Origin: Doryteuthis pealeii
Lineage: Eukaryota; Mollusca; Cephalopoda; Myopsida; Loliginidae
Length of the DNA stretch: 64,000 nt
Assembly: GCA_023376005.1 (NCBI GenBank)
Contig: CM042145.1
Span: 66,148,974 to 66,212,973, forward strand
Direction of reading: 5' to 3'
Part shown: piece after piece, positions 10,552 through 21,260 of the stretch
How the letters are laid out: each line of letters begins with the position of its first letter
How positions within the stretch are numbered: the first letter of the stretch is position 1
The notes under the pieces: model-generated
The model's database searches: none
Told to the model about the DNA's origin: nothing
What the model saw: only the letters and a program-made list of their open reading frames with translations
Position numbers and translations under genes: made by a program

Positions 10552-12100
10552 GTAAGGATTCTTTAACAATTAAATCTTTTTCTTGCTCTTCTAATAAAAA
10601 AAGGAAAGTTAGTTTCCATTTTTAAATTTTTTTTTTTTCCTCTAATAAAAATTTCAAGAACTGAAATAATTTATTTTTCTTTAAAAATTAAAGAAAAATA
10701 AATTATTTTTTCATAAAGTTAAAAACTTTTTTTTGAATAAAATTAATGGTACAATTGAATAACAAAATCTAATCAATTTTTTTTTATTTTTTGATATCAT
10801 CTGATCAATTTTAATTTCTATAGGTTGATGCAAAAGGGGGTGTTTGTATTTATTTCACTTATTTACAAAAACTTAGTGTGAATCTGGTTAAATTTGTCAG
10901 AAAAATAGAATAATGTAGTCTGTTTAGATTGGTCAGTTACTTTCATTGTAAGCCATTCTCAAAGTTTAGATTTTATGACATTGTAAGTTTTCAGTGTAAA
11001 GATTGCTTTCAATCACCAATCAATGAAACAAACTGTTATTGATTTTTTTAATGTATTTTTTTAATAAATTTATTTTTATGTCCAATAGTTTAGAATCCGC
11101 ATAAAAAACATGCATTATCTACACAGATTTACCTTAAAAAAATCAGATGTGGGATTCTCTCAAGCCACTACCTGCTGAGGGATATATTTCTTACTTATGA
11201 ATATAAGATTGAATCTTATACTTTCTGAAAGAAATTCAGCTTTTGTGATTTTAAGGGATTAATTAAATAAATATTTGATATGGTGATTTTACATGAAAGT
11301 TTTAACATGTGAAGTAAAAGTCTATTTACATTTTAACCTCCTGAACCAGCGTTTTTTATTTTATCTTTGGGTATTTTTGGTGCGTCCATTTGAAAAATGC
11401 TTATAAAATGCTGTCAAAACATACATAATATGAAAGGAAATTGATTTATAAAAAAAATTTATTGTTGAAGTTTTCAAAAATAAATTAGATCTCAGCAAAA
11501 CTTAAATTAAAGAAAATTTGGCCAACAATTAAGTAACCATTATAAAAACAAAAATACCAAATTTTCTTTAACTCTTAACATCCTGTTGATAATTTTCCAA
11601 GTTCATAGCCCCATTCCTATAAGGATTTATCAAAAAATGGCCATTTCATTTAAAGTTATTTGTTATTTCCCTTAAATCAAAGACTTCTAAATGTTTAATA
11701 TTGCATTAAAGAAAAAGGCTATCATTTGGGGCGGATTAGGAAATCGAATGTGACTTCCGGACAGGCAAAATGAGGCGGTGTAGGACATTGAGTTAATTTC
11801 AATTTAAAATTTGGTGTTTTTAAACTCTCTTAGCACTTGAAAAAATACTTTGAAGTAAAAATGAAAAAAAAAAAAAATGGTGCATCAGTTTTAACATAAC
11901 TTAAAGTGTATATTTATTTAAATTTTAACCTTGTGAACAAATGTTTTGTTTTTGTTTTTTGTTTTTTAACAAAATTAATTTGTTTGAGAAATTTTCTCAA
12001 ATAATTTATATCTTTTTGGAAATAATTAAAATAATCAAAATATATAAACACTCTTGTGTGAGTGAATTACATGCAAAAAAAAACAGGTATTAAAATATTG

Positions 12101-12134
<34 letters not shown>

Positions 12135-12450
12135 CTCCTGTCTCATTAAAGAGTTATGAAAGATATTTTGGATAAACTTGTAGATTTCCTTTTTTAGTTT
12201 GACAGGATTTTATAGATATGTAGAGATTTTATTGAACATCATTCAAATGACTACACCATTTTAGGGCGTCATGAGCATTGTCACTATAAAAAAGTGCAAT
12301 TGATGAGTTATATCCTTAAAGTTTTTATGATATTCATCTGCAAATTTTAAATATACATCCCAAATTTCATTGTTTTATCTTGAATAGTTTTTGCTGTTAA
12401 TGGGATTTGTCAATGTTATTTCTCTGAATTTTTTAGATGAGGCTTAATAA
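10552..12450. other. Large AT-rich intron
   Basis: Holds A/T homopolymers, including a T-run of about 30 bases at 12104-12134. A 60-bp segment at 11725-11785 (CCGGACAGGCAAAATGAGGCG, starting TTTGGGGCGG) resembles 47588-47650 and is a dispersed-repeat scrap. No coding frame is supported. A small exon needed for phase could be hidden here. Confidence 0.45.
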
Positions 12451-12602
12451 TTTGTAGTATTTGGATTTAGGACTATTGTCCTCATCTTTGTTATCTGTAC
12501 AATGTTTCATCCGATGTACCCTCCAGCCTTCTTTGGAGGGTACATTGGCCAAAACGTACAGATAACAATAAAGATGAGGACAATAGTCCAAATACTACAA
12601 AT
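12451..12602. mobile_element. Near-perfect palindromic MITE, about 150 bp
   Basis: The left arm TTGTAGTATTTGG...GGACTATTGTCCTCATC is matched by the right arm GATGAGGACAATAGTCC...CCAAATACTACAA. The centre forms a tight hairpin, GTACCCTCC...GGAGGGTAC (12517-12544). The right arm is slightly shorter. The shared GGACTATTGTCCTCATCTTTG core links it to the foldback element at 7345-7646. It would extrude as one long cruciform or hairpin. Confidence 0.85.
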
Positions 12603-13712
12603 TGCCAATGTTGTTCAAAAACTTTCAAGAAAATAGGAGCCTTTTTTTCTTTTTTTTTTCTTCCATTTTTTTCCAACTTTGCTTTAAAAAAAAAACTTAG
12701 GGATGGATTTTGCTGATTTATAACGCCAAAATCTTATATCGATCAATATTTTATAAATATTTGTTATAGCAAAATTCTTTTTTAAAATATTTTTGTGCAT
12801 TGCTAGTTGAAGGGCCAATAATGATAATGATGATGAGTGGTTGGAGTACAGACAACTTAAATTTATTTTTCGTATCAATTCAAAGAAAAATATTTTTTAA
12901 ACTATGGCCAAAAAAAAAAAACTGCAAAAATTATTTTTTGAGTTATAAGAAAATAGCTTTAAGTTTTTAAATAACTTTTTTAACGTGATGATTTTATTTT
13001 TTTATTTTATTCTTTTATATAGTCTTCATGATTGGATTTTTCAAGAAATGTAAAAATTAGGGATTGGAATTTTTTTTTTTTTTTCTTCAAATTAAGTTCT
13101 GAATTGAGAAAAACATTTCTTTTCAGGTTTTTGTTTTATAATAAAATAAGCTATTCATTATAAAATCAAGTCATTAATGAATAAAATGGTGAAAATTTCA
13201 TTAGAATCGCACAATTCTCTGATTTTTGGTAATTGTTTGAAAATTTAAAAAAATGATTTTTTTTTTTATTATCTCAGTTTGTGATCTTCAATCATACCTA
13301 GATTTATATATACAAATTTTATATATACGAATTTTCTAAAATTGATTCTTCTATATAAAGGGCGATAACTTAAGCTGTCTATTAGATATTCGTCTCCCTT
13401 GAATAGTCATATTCCTTCGTGGTTGTGATATAAGAGGGATGGTTAGTAAGCTAGTTTTCAAAACTGGTACAATGACTTTGATCTGTTCTGGGTGTTCTAT
13501 TTTTATCTCTTATTGACAGACTAACCTTTTTGAATGCATAGTACGCCTACATCTCTTATTGATGATAATGTATATTAAATATATTAAATTTTGAAGCTAA
13601 GAGTTGGTTCTAGTCCTTCCCATTATGTTTAAATTTAAATCTTACAAGACATTTTTATTCATTTATTTTTTTTTCCTAAAAACTTGGAAATTTTCTCTTT
13701 TTGTATTTCCAG
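12603..13712. other. AT-rich intron
   Basis: A and T runs, a segment at 13120-13260 resembling 62560-62730 (AAATAAGCTATTCATTATAAAAT and TTCCCTGATTTTTGGTAATTG type words), and a stretch at 13350-13560 of higher complexity with no open frame. Nothing else identified. Confidence 0.45.
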
Positions 13713-13815
13713 ATGGTGTTAACTCATTTTAAATTGTTGAATAAATGGAGGGAACGTGCCATTTCCGGCCAAATGGAAGCCCGAAGAGTATTGGCAGAAA
13801 TGTTGACCCCTTCAG
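13713..13815 (+). CDS. Exon encoding a helical basic segment
   Basis: TGTATTTCCAG precedes 13713 and TTCAG|GTTAGT follows 13815. The open frame reads MVLTHFKLLNKWRERAIS, then GQMEARRVLAEMLTPS, which looks like one amphipathic helix-rich domain piece. Of the three frames only this one lacks a stop. It enters in phase 0 and leaves in phase 1. The 16611 exon enters in phase 0, so either an exon of 3n+2 bases is missing between them or the border is not as I read it. The first Met is not taken as the start, because the upstream zinc-finger exons lie on the same strand. Confidence 0.7.
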
Positions 13816-14284
13816 GTTAGTAATATTTATAACTAATAAAGTTATTTGGAAGTAAGCCAGTGTTTTATTTACTGGAATGTGTGTATTCGTTGCATACTGG
13901 TGTTTTCACGGTATCAAATATCTATATGTTGCGTAGCGCCTTCTTTACCGGCCCTACTTCGTGTATCTGTATACGTTGCGGGTATCTTCACTAAACACTA
14001 GACGATATATGTAGAAGCCGCTTAATGAAATCACAACACATGGATATGGTAGGAACTTTGTATTTATTTTTCTCAGCTGGTGGGTGGCGAGCTTGACAAT
14101 AGGAATGCCCAAGGGTTGACGATGTCTACTACTACTGTTGGGATGACTGGCGATATTGAGGTAAAAGGGGTGGCTGGTGGCGTCTCACTTGGCCGTGAAG
14201 GGCCGTGAGCGTGTCTGTCTTTCACTTGTTCTCTGCAAATCATTTGATTTTTGTTTAATTAATTATATCCCTGACATATCTTTT
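13816..14284. mobile_element. LTR-like fragment related to family S
   Basis: At 13908-13990 the words CGGTATCAAATATCTATATG and GTTGCGTAGCGCCTTCTTTA match the ends of the family S copies at 25194 and 30195-30260. Downstream it loses similarity and runs into a GGTGGCTGGTGGCGTCTCAC segment. A 40-bp inverted repeat (14236-14275 against 14570-14612, with ATATAATTAATTAA) brackets the following integrase fragment. Probably nested debris. Confidence 0.45.
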
Positions 14285-14545
14285 CTGAGTTATAAGTTGG
14301 CACGTACATACAAAAATGCTTATATATAAGTAAAATTTCTGGTAATTTAGTAAAGCTATCAATAATAATTAAATAATATAAACCATTTAGTGGTAATACA
14401 TAATCAATGTGTAATCTAGACTAAGGAATATCAGTGTTAGGCCATGTTTGGTAATTTATTTGTGGTGATTTTGCTGCCAAAGCACAACCTATGCATGATT
14501 TAAATTTTGGATATCCTGGTCCATTAATATACAAAACTACCCTCA
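14285..14545 (-). pseudogene. Gypsy-type integrase core fragment
   Basis: Read on the minus strand from about 14545, the sequence gives PGYPKFKSCIGCALAAKSP, then WPNTDIP, then RLHIDYVLPLNGLYYLIIID and SFTKLPEI. This is the zinc-binding to catalytic-core transition of a retroelement integrase: the second zinc-finger Cys pair is followed by the H-x-D-Y strand carrying the first catalytic Asp. One stop (after TDIP) and loss of the rest show that it is dead. It lies in an intron of the host gene in antisense orientation. Confidence 0.7.
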
Positions 14546-14612
14546 GGGATTTCATTGATTTTTACTGATTAAGGGATATAATTAATTAATCAAACAAAAA
14601 TCAAACGATTTT

Positions 14613-14784
14613 TTGAAAGCTATAGCATAGCTGCTGATGCTTGGTGTATCAGCAGAAGCTTGCCTGCTGTTTTTTTGGGGTTTTTTTTTCAGCTACCCGA
14701 AGAAAAAGTAGAAAGAAAGAAAGAATATCAGCTTCCAGTCATTGAAAATGTTAGCTACAACTGACTAAATTTTAACGTAAAATA

Positions 14785-14815
<31 letters not shown>

Positions 14816-15399
14816 TTGTCCAAATCTTTAAAATATTTATTTTATAATCTTTCTAAATATTTAATTTGTATTCATTGAATTATTTCTTACAGCGTGTTAA
14901 AATATTTTGCTTTGGAGAGCCGATTATACAAAGTAAAATCATACTTCGTATGTTTTTGAGACTAACTTTTATTGTACACTCACTTAAATTAAATTGTCAT
15001 GCACAAAAAATTGTAGAAAAATGAAAATTGTTTCCAAACAAAAGTTTACAGTAACATATTTTTTAAATAAGATTTTAAATGTCAATAAAAATCAGTAACC
15101 AGTATAGGGTTGTATAAATGTAAATAAAAAAAATGATAAAACGAGTTGTTTTGTAATTAATGCTAATGGTTAAAAAAAAGTCTTAATAGTTTAGAGAACT
15201 TATGAAAGCAAAAATAGATATTGCATTCTTTTTATCGTTAAGAACTAGATTTGAATAGTCATGTACAAAAAATTCAAAGAAATAAATTACAATGCATTTC
15301 TAACTCATCAAGCAATTAAAAACTGAATTTAAAATTGTCCCCAAATACTATTATTTTCAAACTGGTGTTTCAGTGAACCATTCAAAAGAAGAAACATAA
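14613..15399. other. AT-rich intron
   Basis: Contains a T-run of about 28 bases (14790-14817) and A/T-rich sequence without a coding frame. No element boundaries recognised. Confidence 0.45.
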
Positions 15400-16560
15400 A
15401 AAAAAAACCCTGATGATTTTTTAAAAATTCAGCTTACGGAAATAATGAAAATTATGAACGAAAACAATGTTTATATTTTTGTACTGTTAAATCAACTGAA
15501 ATTTAAAAATGAAAGGCTGAACTTGCACAACGGTTGGAAAATTAAAACGGAAAATTTTTTTTGGTGGTCCCCAATGAAAGTTTAACTACAGTCTATGAAT
15601 TAAATTTTTGCGAATTGGGTTACGGTTTTAGGGGATTAAGGTTGTTTTTAATTACGTATTGCTTTAAAAAAAATAGACAACAAAAAACAAATTAACATTA
15701 AATGTACTAGCAAATATATGCACCCTCCGGGTGCAAGTATTTAAGTTTTAATGTAATAAAATATATTAAATTAGAAAGGCTAATGAAACTAAATAAGAAT
15801 GCATTTAAAAATATTTGAAACAGAGGGGGGTATAATCGAAAAATAGAACAACTGAAACTTACTCTTCCATCACTCGTCTTTCATTGTTATTTTTTCTAAT
15901 TTAAGTATTTAGTTAAAAGAGGAAGTAAAGAATAAAATGACAGTTATTTCTTCTTGTTAATGGATTTAATTTAAGATTCATTGAAGAGATTTTTGCTTAT
16001 ATTCATTAAAATAAAACCAAACAGTTAGAAATCAATAATACTAAGCACATATTTATTAAATTCGATTTTTTTATATCAATATGCAAATTAGCCTTCCCTT
16101 CACACTGTAAACTGCTATTTTGTTGTATATATAAATATAATTGTATGTTGTTAGTATGTAGATATGGTTAACAGTATTAATAATGTAAAACAATTTTATT
16201 AATAATAGGTTAAAATAAAAATAAAATCCTTGAGAATGTGATGTCAATAACTAAGGGAATTGTAACTTGAGTAGTGATATAGTTTCGGTTACATATAGAA
16301 AAGCACACAATCTCCATTATAATAAGATAGTAATTTGTTTTTTTAATTTTTTTTAAGCAATATGTAATTAAAACCAGCCATAATCCCCTAGACCGTAACC
16401 CAATTCGCAAAAAGTTAATTCATAGACAAACAAACTTTACGTTTTAATTTTCCGACCGTTGTGCAAGTTCAGCCAAATGAAAAAATTCCATAAAATATGT
16501 TAGGGGAAATATTTTTTACGAGATCTCCCCTACCCTGCTAAAAATCTTTTCGTCCGGTCA
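15400..16560 (-). repeat. Dispersed repeat (as at 1-804) in reverse orientation, split by a foldback insertion
   Basis: 15400-15514 is the reverse complement of the block at 60-135 and 590-665 (TTTCAGTTGATTTAACAGT in the forward copy). 16475-16560 is the reverse complement of a block like 400-440 (ATATTTCCCCTAA). The two parts are separated by the element at 15515-16474, so the repeat was already in place when that element landed. Confidence 0.7.
15515..16474. mobile_element. Foldback DNA transposon, 960 bp, with perfect 8-bp target duplication
   Basis: Starts GGCTGAACTTGCACAACGGT and ends ACCGTTGTGCAAGTTCAGCC-like (one base differs near the arm). The arms stay complementary for about 150 bp (for example GCGAATTGGGTTACGG near 15610 against CCGTAACCCAATTCGC near 16395). 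AAATGAAA flanks both sides (15507-15514 and 16475-16482). Length, long terminal inverted repeats and an 8-bp duplication suit a non-autonomous hAT-like or Merlin-like element. The interior has no transposase frame. A diverged internal stretch recurs near 63160-63260. Confidence 0.9.
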
Positions 16561-16610
16561 TGGACCGAGTAATTTTGCTAGTATTTATATATATTTTATT
16601 TTTATTTTAG

Positions 16611-18008
16611 AATCCTGCAACTGTTCAGCAATTATTGTTGAAACTTCTAGAAACCAATCATGTAAGTCAGCAGAACAACAACAACAACAACAGCATTGTT
16701 TCCTGTTCTGAGTCCACCCCAGTGTATACCAATTGTTTTCTCCGGACCCAGCCTTTAGTTTCACCCCCAGGGTCACAAGTTTTGACTTCTGTGGCTGACA
16801 CCAATACACCAACAATGATGGTGTCATTGGATCAGTCAACAATTGCCCAACACCCAGCGACCTCTCCTTCGGAGAATATGACCTGTCAACAACCAAATAA
16901 AGGGCAAATAACTCAGCAAATTCACCTTCCACAAAATCAAACAAATGTAACGCCTGTTGTTACTATGTCCTCCTCAACGTCTTTAGCAGTACAACACAAT
17001 CTGAACAGTCAGTCTCAAATAACAGTTCCATTTCCTACTGCAACCAATGAAATCTCTTCACTTCCTATTCTAACTCCCATGAATTCTCAATCTGGATTAA
17101 TGGCGGGAAACACATCTGCTGCTGGTGGAAGCAGTGTGATGCCCCTAACAACAATGCCGTTAGGATTGGTTCACAAATCTGTGCCTTCAACATCTAAACC
17201 TGATTCAGAAACCACAATACAAACAGTGAACCCAACGACAAAGGTTACAACAGTCCCCCTCCAAGCAAGTCCTGCCTCTAAAACTTTGGAAATGGTTAGT
17301 GTCAATATCCCAGTGATCTCTACAAATACGACTGGCCTGGCTGAAAACTGGACAAACCTTTCGGTCCACCTGCCGCAGTCTCAAAACCTCAGCACCCCAT
17401 CCCATCCTCAACAACGAACAAATGTAACTCCCAGTATTCTCCCTATCAATGTTCTCCAACGCTTCTTGAATGTGACTGGGGTGATTGCAACAAACGACAC
17501 TTCTAATACAACTGCCACAACAGTTTCTATACCAACAACGACCAGTAAGTATGTGTGCAAAAAAACTACAAATTCTGCTAGTACTTTTGTCTGCAATCCG
17601 ATTTTATCCACCCAGCTTGGACAGGATCAGCAAGTTCCAGTGACATCCCTTACATCGGAAAATTATAGCATTCTTTCTACCCCACACCTCAAGCTGACCA
17701 CGTCTTCTTCTGACCCGGCTTCTGAGACCACTCATCCGAGTGCAGTATGTGTCACTGAGACTTCTCCGAATGGACAACTCCTACTTCCGATTCAGTCTAT
17801 TCCACCCAAAGACGGAACGAAAGTGACTAATGTGTTGATTGGAGATACAAATCAGCAGTACATTAACTGCAATATAACCGCTGTGATGTTTCAAACGGGT
17901 ACAGATGTAGAATTGTTGCAGTTAGTACCCTTATCTGTAACCCAGGCTGGGTCAGAGGACGGCTCTGGACAGACTGGAACTATTACAACTTTGACAACAT
18001 CTCACTAG
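16611..18008 (+). CDS. Terminal coding exon, Ser/Thr/Pro/Gln-rich tail of the GATA-like zinc-finger protein
   Basis: TTTATTTTTATTTTAG precedes 16611, and an in-frame TAG overlaps that acceptor, so the exon must begin here. The frame stays open for 465 codons to TAG at 18006-18008. It starts NPATVQQLLLKLLETNHVSQ (a short helix), then a run of six Asn and a long low-complexity region rich in Ser, Thr, Pro, Gln and Asn with almost no charge. The last 60 residues are more ordered, with NVLIGDTNQQYINCNITAVM and DVELLQLVPL, and the end is acidic then Thr-rich. Such tails are typical of transcriptional co-regulators; that role is inferred. The base composition is clearly less AT-rich than its surroundings, supporting real coding. 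Alternative start codons inside are unlikely because a splice acceptor fits. Confidence 0.9.
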   Translation, partial: NPATVQQLLLKLLETNHVSQQNNNNNNSIVSCSESTPVYTNCFLRTQPLVSPPGSQVLTSVADTNTPTMMVSLDQSTIAQHPATSPSENMTCQQPNKGQITQQIHLPQNQTNVTPVVTMSSSTSLAVQHNLNSQSQITVPFPTATNEISSLPILTPMNSQSGLMAGNTSAAGGSSVMPLTTMPLGLVHKSVPSTSKPDSETTIQTVNPTTKVTTVPLQASPASKTLEMVSVNIPVISTNTTGLAENWTNLSVHLPQSQNLSTPSHPQQRTNVTPSILPINVLQRFLNVTGVIATNDTSNTTATTVSIPTTTSKYVCKKTTNSASTFVCNPILSTQLGQDQQVPVTSLTSENYSILSTPHLKLTTSSSDPASETTHPSAVCVTETSPNGQLLLPIQSIPPKDGTKVTNVLIGDTNQQYINCNITAVMFQTGTDVELLQLVPLSVTQAGSEDGSGQTGTITTLTTSH

Positions 18009-19630
18009 AGCCTTCTAGCCGGTGCTGAACAATCCAGAACAGCTACTACTACTACTACTACTGTCACCTCAGATCTTTCATGACAGATGAGACAACAGTG
18101 AGATATAAATGTTAATCTAATTTGAACACATAATAGACTTACATGAGCATCTTCAGTACAGTGATGGTTAACAAGCCATATTTACTGGCTAGCTCATTGT
18201 GACTTTGCACCAGATTACGTCTACAACAAATCGATGCAAAGAAATCTTGATAAAAAAAAATCAAGATATTCAAGGGAGGTAAGTGTGATGGCTTCAGTCA
18301 AATATGTTCTTTATTTATCATGATGGATACAAATCTCACAAAAAAAAAAAAAGAATTATGTGTACAAAGGAAATTACTCCTATGTTTGTTTGTTTTTTGT
18401 TGTTTTTTTTTTCCTTTTTTTTTTGTTTTTTATTTTTTCTTCTTTTTTTTTTTCCTTTTTTTTTTTTAATACAATAGATACTGCCCCAAAATGGGAAATT
18501 AATTTGCAATTTAGGTATTTTAAGTTATGGAAGCATACATAGGTAAAAAAAAAAAAAAAATTAGGTTACGGTCAAGTTGTGTTTAAAGCACTGGTTCCCA
18601 ATTGATCACCGCAGTTAAACTGTGATGAACCTGTTCAATACTTAAATGGGTGACCATTCAAGAAACAGCAGGTACTGTAAGCAACTTTATATCAAAATGA
18701 CTTGATTCATCATTAAATGACCCAAATAGGGTTGATATGCCGTTAAACAACCAATTCCAACAGAGTTATTCTGCATAACTAAAACACATAAGAAAAATAA
18801 AAACACAACAAGAGTATGCGAACTGAACAGTTGTTCAGATCCCAGATTAAAAATCCGGCTATTTTGAAGTGGGGGGGGGGGTAATTTATGTCCTTTTGGT
18901 CTTCTGTAAAGAAAAAGAACAATCGTTAGTAATTTTTTAAATATATAAAATCTTGAAAATATATTTGTCAAAATTGCACATTCTTAAACTTACATTTTTA
19001 GATTAAATAAAGGTTGATCTAGGGTTTAAATATAAAGTTCGACATAGCACTTTCAAGACGTTTAAAATTCATTTAAAATTTTTAAGTGAATAAAAATAAG
19101 CTGATTTAATCAGAAAATACTTTTATACTTTTTTTTTTTTTTTATCAATTCAAAGAAAAATATTGTTTTAAAACTATGGGGAAACAAACATGCTACAATA
19201 ATTATTTTTTGTGTTATAAGAAAATAACTTAAATTTTCAAATAACCTTTTTTCAGGTATTGAATTTTTATTTTTTTTATGTTCTTCAGGATTTGATCTTT
19301 TTAGAAATGTAAAAATTAGGGACTGGAAAATTTTTCTTCTTCAAATGACCCTCACACACATGCACACACATTCTGAATTGATACCTCCCAAAGGGTTTTT
19401 TTTTTTATTTATATAAAATTGTCATTAATAAATAATTTGAAAATTTCATTAAAATCTGACAATTCTCTGATAACTCCTCCTTCCCCCCCCCCCCCAATGC
19501 AAAATGCCTATTGTGTTACTATTATATAAAATATACTTGTACTGCTGCTTCAATATATCTCTGCAGTCACTGATAAGTAGATTGTCTTGTAGCTAGTTGT
19601 TATTTATCTAATATAAGACAATGAAATGAA
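18009..19630 (+). other. 3' untranslated and downstream region of the host gene
   Basis: An ACT-repeat (18044-18062) follows the stop codon. Homopolymer runs occur at 18340-18470, including mixed T tracts. A SINE-like tail, GGGTTGATATGCCGTTAAAC, sits near 18730-18750. The first canonical AATAAA I find is at 19006-19011, about 1 kb after the stop. A C-run lies at 19485-19495. No further gene is supported. Confidence 0.5.
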
Positions 19631-19632
19631 TT

Positions 19633-19653
19633 ATATATATATATATATGTATG

Positions 19654-19707
<54 letters not shown>
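19633..19707. repeat. (TA)n microsatellite with GTATGT interruption
   Basis: Alternating TA for most of 75 bases, interrupted once near 19648 by a short GTATGTATG stretch. Confidence 0.95.
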
Positions 19708-19709
<2 letters not shown>

Positions 19710-20039
19710 TCAGACTCTATCTACCTAGGTTTCACCCGAATGCTTCTTCAAGATAATTCTGACTAAAATAAAATTTTAAAAATTATGTTTTTTCCATGCC
19801 AACATTAGAAACCATTTTAGAAAACTAGAATATTTTTTTTGTATAGAACAAAAGGTATTCCATTCTGGCCAGGGGTAGATTATTTCTATTCTGATGACTA
19901 AACATTTTATTTCATCGTATGGGAGGCTTCACTTTAGGGCTGGCTGGCCAAAACAGGTTGCTATTATGTTCTAGTCGGATATGTCGTCTGGGGTCAGAAT
20001 ACATATATTCAAGAGATATTTCTCCTGAACATTTTGCTC
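19708..20039. other. Transition into a gag remnant
   Basis: The left part shows nothing. The right part (19910-20039), read on the minus strand, gives a short frame with LEYMYSDPRRHIRLEHNSN, then FWPASPKVKPP. It may be the C-terminal end of the gag-like remnant to its right, but I do not recognise the motif. Confidence 0.3.
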
Positions 20040-20645
20040 TGTTTTGAACATACCTGAGTTTGGTCGATCAAGAGTTCCTTTTTCCTTTTGTTTCACTTGT
20101 CTATTTCTCAGATTTTCTGCCCTGCTAAGATATTTTTTTTCTTTTTTTTTTTTTTCGGTTTTGTCAGATTTCTCAATGAAATTGGTGAAATGGAGTTGCT
20201 TTTTAGGTTTCTCTTATTGTTGCTGAGATCCTGCATCATTCTTTGCCGTCTGTTCTTTTTGGCTGGTCGCTTATTACTGTCTCTTTCACACCGTAGATTT
20301 TCTTGCAAATCCTGTAGGTAACATGGTCACCTTTGTTTAGTCGTTGGTTATACTTCTTTTTTCCGAGTTCTTAGTATTTCCTCCAAGAAAAGATGGTTGA
20401 TCTTTTTTTTGATCAGATACAGCAGTTTGACTATTTTAAAATTTCATAACTTGGAAATCATTCTCGGATGGCAGTTTTAAGATAGCCTCAACCTGATTTG
20501 TGATGTCAGGTGGAAGCAAGGAAACTGCATTTGTAAATTTTTCTTTTTGGGAAGTTATCCCTTTGGCTATGAACCTGTATTCCAACTGAACTAAATACAG
20601 CTCTGGGTTGTCCTGGGAAGAAATCTGTGAATTACATTTTTATTT
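20040..20645 (-). pseudogene. Gypsy-type gag (capsid) remnant
   Basis: Minus-strand translation from about 20620 gives SQDNPELYLVQLEYRFIAKG, ITSQKEKFTNAVSLLPPDI, then TNQVEAILKLPS. This is the recognisable N-terminal capsid fold of gypsy-like Gag, which forms the retroelement particle. A stop follows after about 60 codons. The rest (to about 20040) is frameshifted and holds a lysine-rich stretch caused by a poly-T run at 20140-20155. Together with the primer-binding site and LTR to its right it forms a decayed 5' half-element. Confidence 0.65.
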
Positions 20646-20683
20646 AATTTTTAAAAAAAAAAAATTATAAGAGGAGCAATGAG

Positions 20684-20935
20684 TCAGTTACTGGCAGTAA
20701 TAAAAAAAATGTGGATATTAATAGCTACAGGTACGTTCACAATTTCTGACTTCTCATGAATTGTAACATAATTCTGTGAAGAATTTTTTTCAAAATGTAT
20801 GTGTGCAGGGTGATGACGTGTCATTGTTTTTTCCCAATGCTGGGGAAAAAAAAAGATTTGTTTGTGTCTTTTTCCACTAAAATCCTCTTTTAGAGTTTGT
20901 TCAAAACTTTCAATAGATCCCACTTCTGACACCAT
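20684..20935 (-). pseudogene. Possible gag leader of the same element
   Basis: An open frame starts at the ATG overlapping the primer-binding site (MVSEVGSIESFEQTLKED). It lies between the PBS and the capsid remnant, so it may be untranslated leader or the Gag start. A lysine/phenylalanine-rich part comes from an A-run. Its coding status is uncertain. Confidence 0.3.
20917..20934 (-). promoter_or_regulatory. Retroelement primer-binding site, tRNA-Leu type
   Basis: On the minus strand TGGTGTCAGAAGTGGGAT begins directly after a TACA LTR end. It is complementary to the CCA-terminal 18 bases of a Leu-type tRNA as I remember it (ending TCTGACACCA). Reverse transcription of the element would be primed here. 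Confidence 0.7.
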
Positions 20936-21138
20936 GTAGTATTATGGGATTTGACAGTATGGAATTAATGAATAATAATAATGCAGTGTTAGTTTTTAGT
21001 GTTGGTTTATTCGGCAAGAAATATATTAATGAATGCTGAAGTGTTTATATTTTTGGTCTGAAAACTACTTTTATGAAACTAGAGTGCTCATACATAAATA
21101 TTCTATAATCTAAGTGAGATAATTTCAAGTTACAACAC
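20935..21138 (-). mobile_element. Short 5' LTR (about 204 bp)
   Basis: Read on the minus strand it runs TGTTGTAACTTG...CATACTACA, with TG/CA ends and the PBS immediately inside. The outer border is less certain than the inner one. No second LTR copy was found in the window, so the element is 3'-truncated. Confidence 0.55.
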
Positions 21139-21201
21139 ACTGTGTATGTCATTAGATCTAATGAAAGAAAAAAGGCTTCACATTAAAAAAAAGGGAAGAA
21201 G

Positions 21202-21260
21202 CAGGTGATATCCAGCAGATACCATTAGATGTGAACTACGCAGATGATCTAGTGTAACTG
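21202..21260 (+). pseudogene. LINE reverse transcriptase scrap with YADD motif
   Basis: Reads DIQQIPLDVNYADDLV and then a stop. The YADD box is the catalytic centre of non-LTR reverse transcriptase. The same segment recurs at 21634-21685. Confidence 0.6.

Noticed and set aside
16585..16944. Minus-strand frame with a poly-Cys run
   Set aside because: It is the shadow of the Asn-rich + strand exon; the Cys run is only the complement of the CAA/AAC repeat.
18360..18542. Phe-rich frame after the host gene
   Set aside because: Made of poly-T tracts in the 3' flank; no start context or domain.
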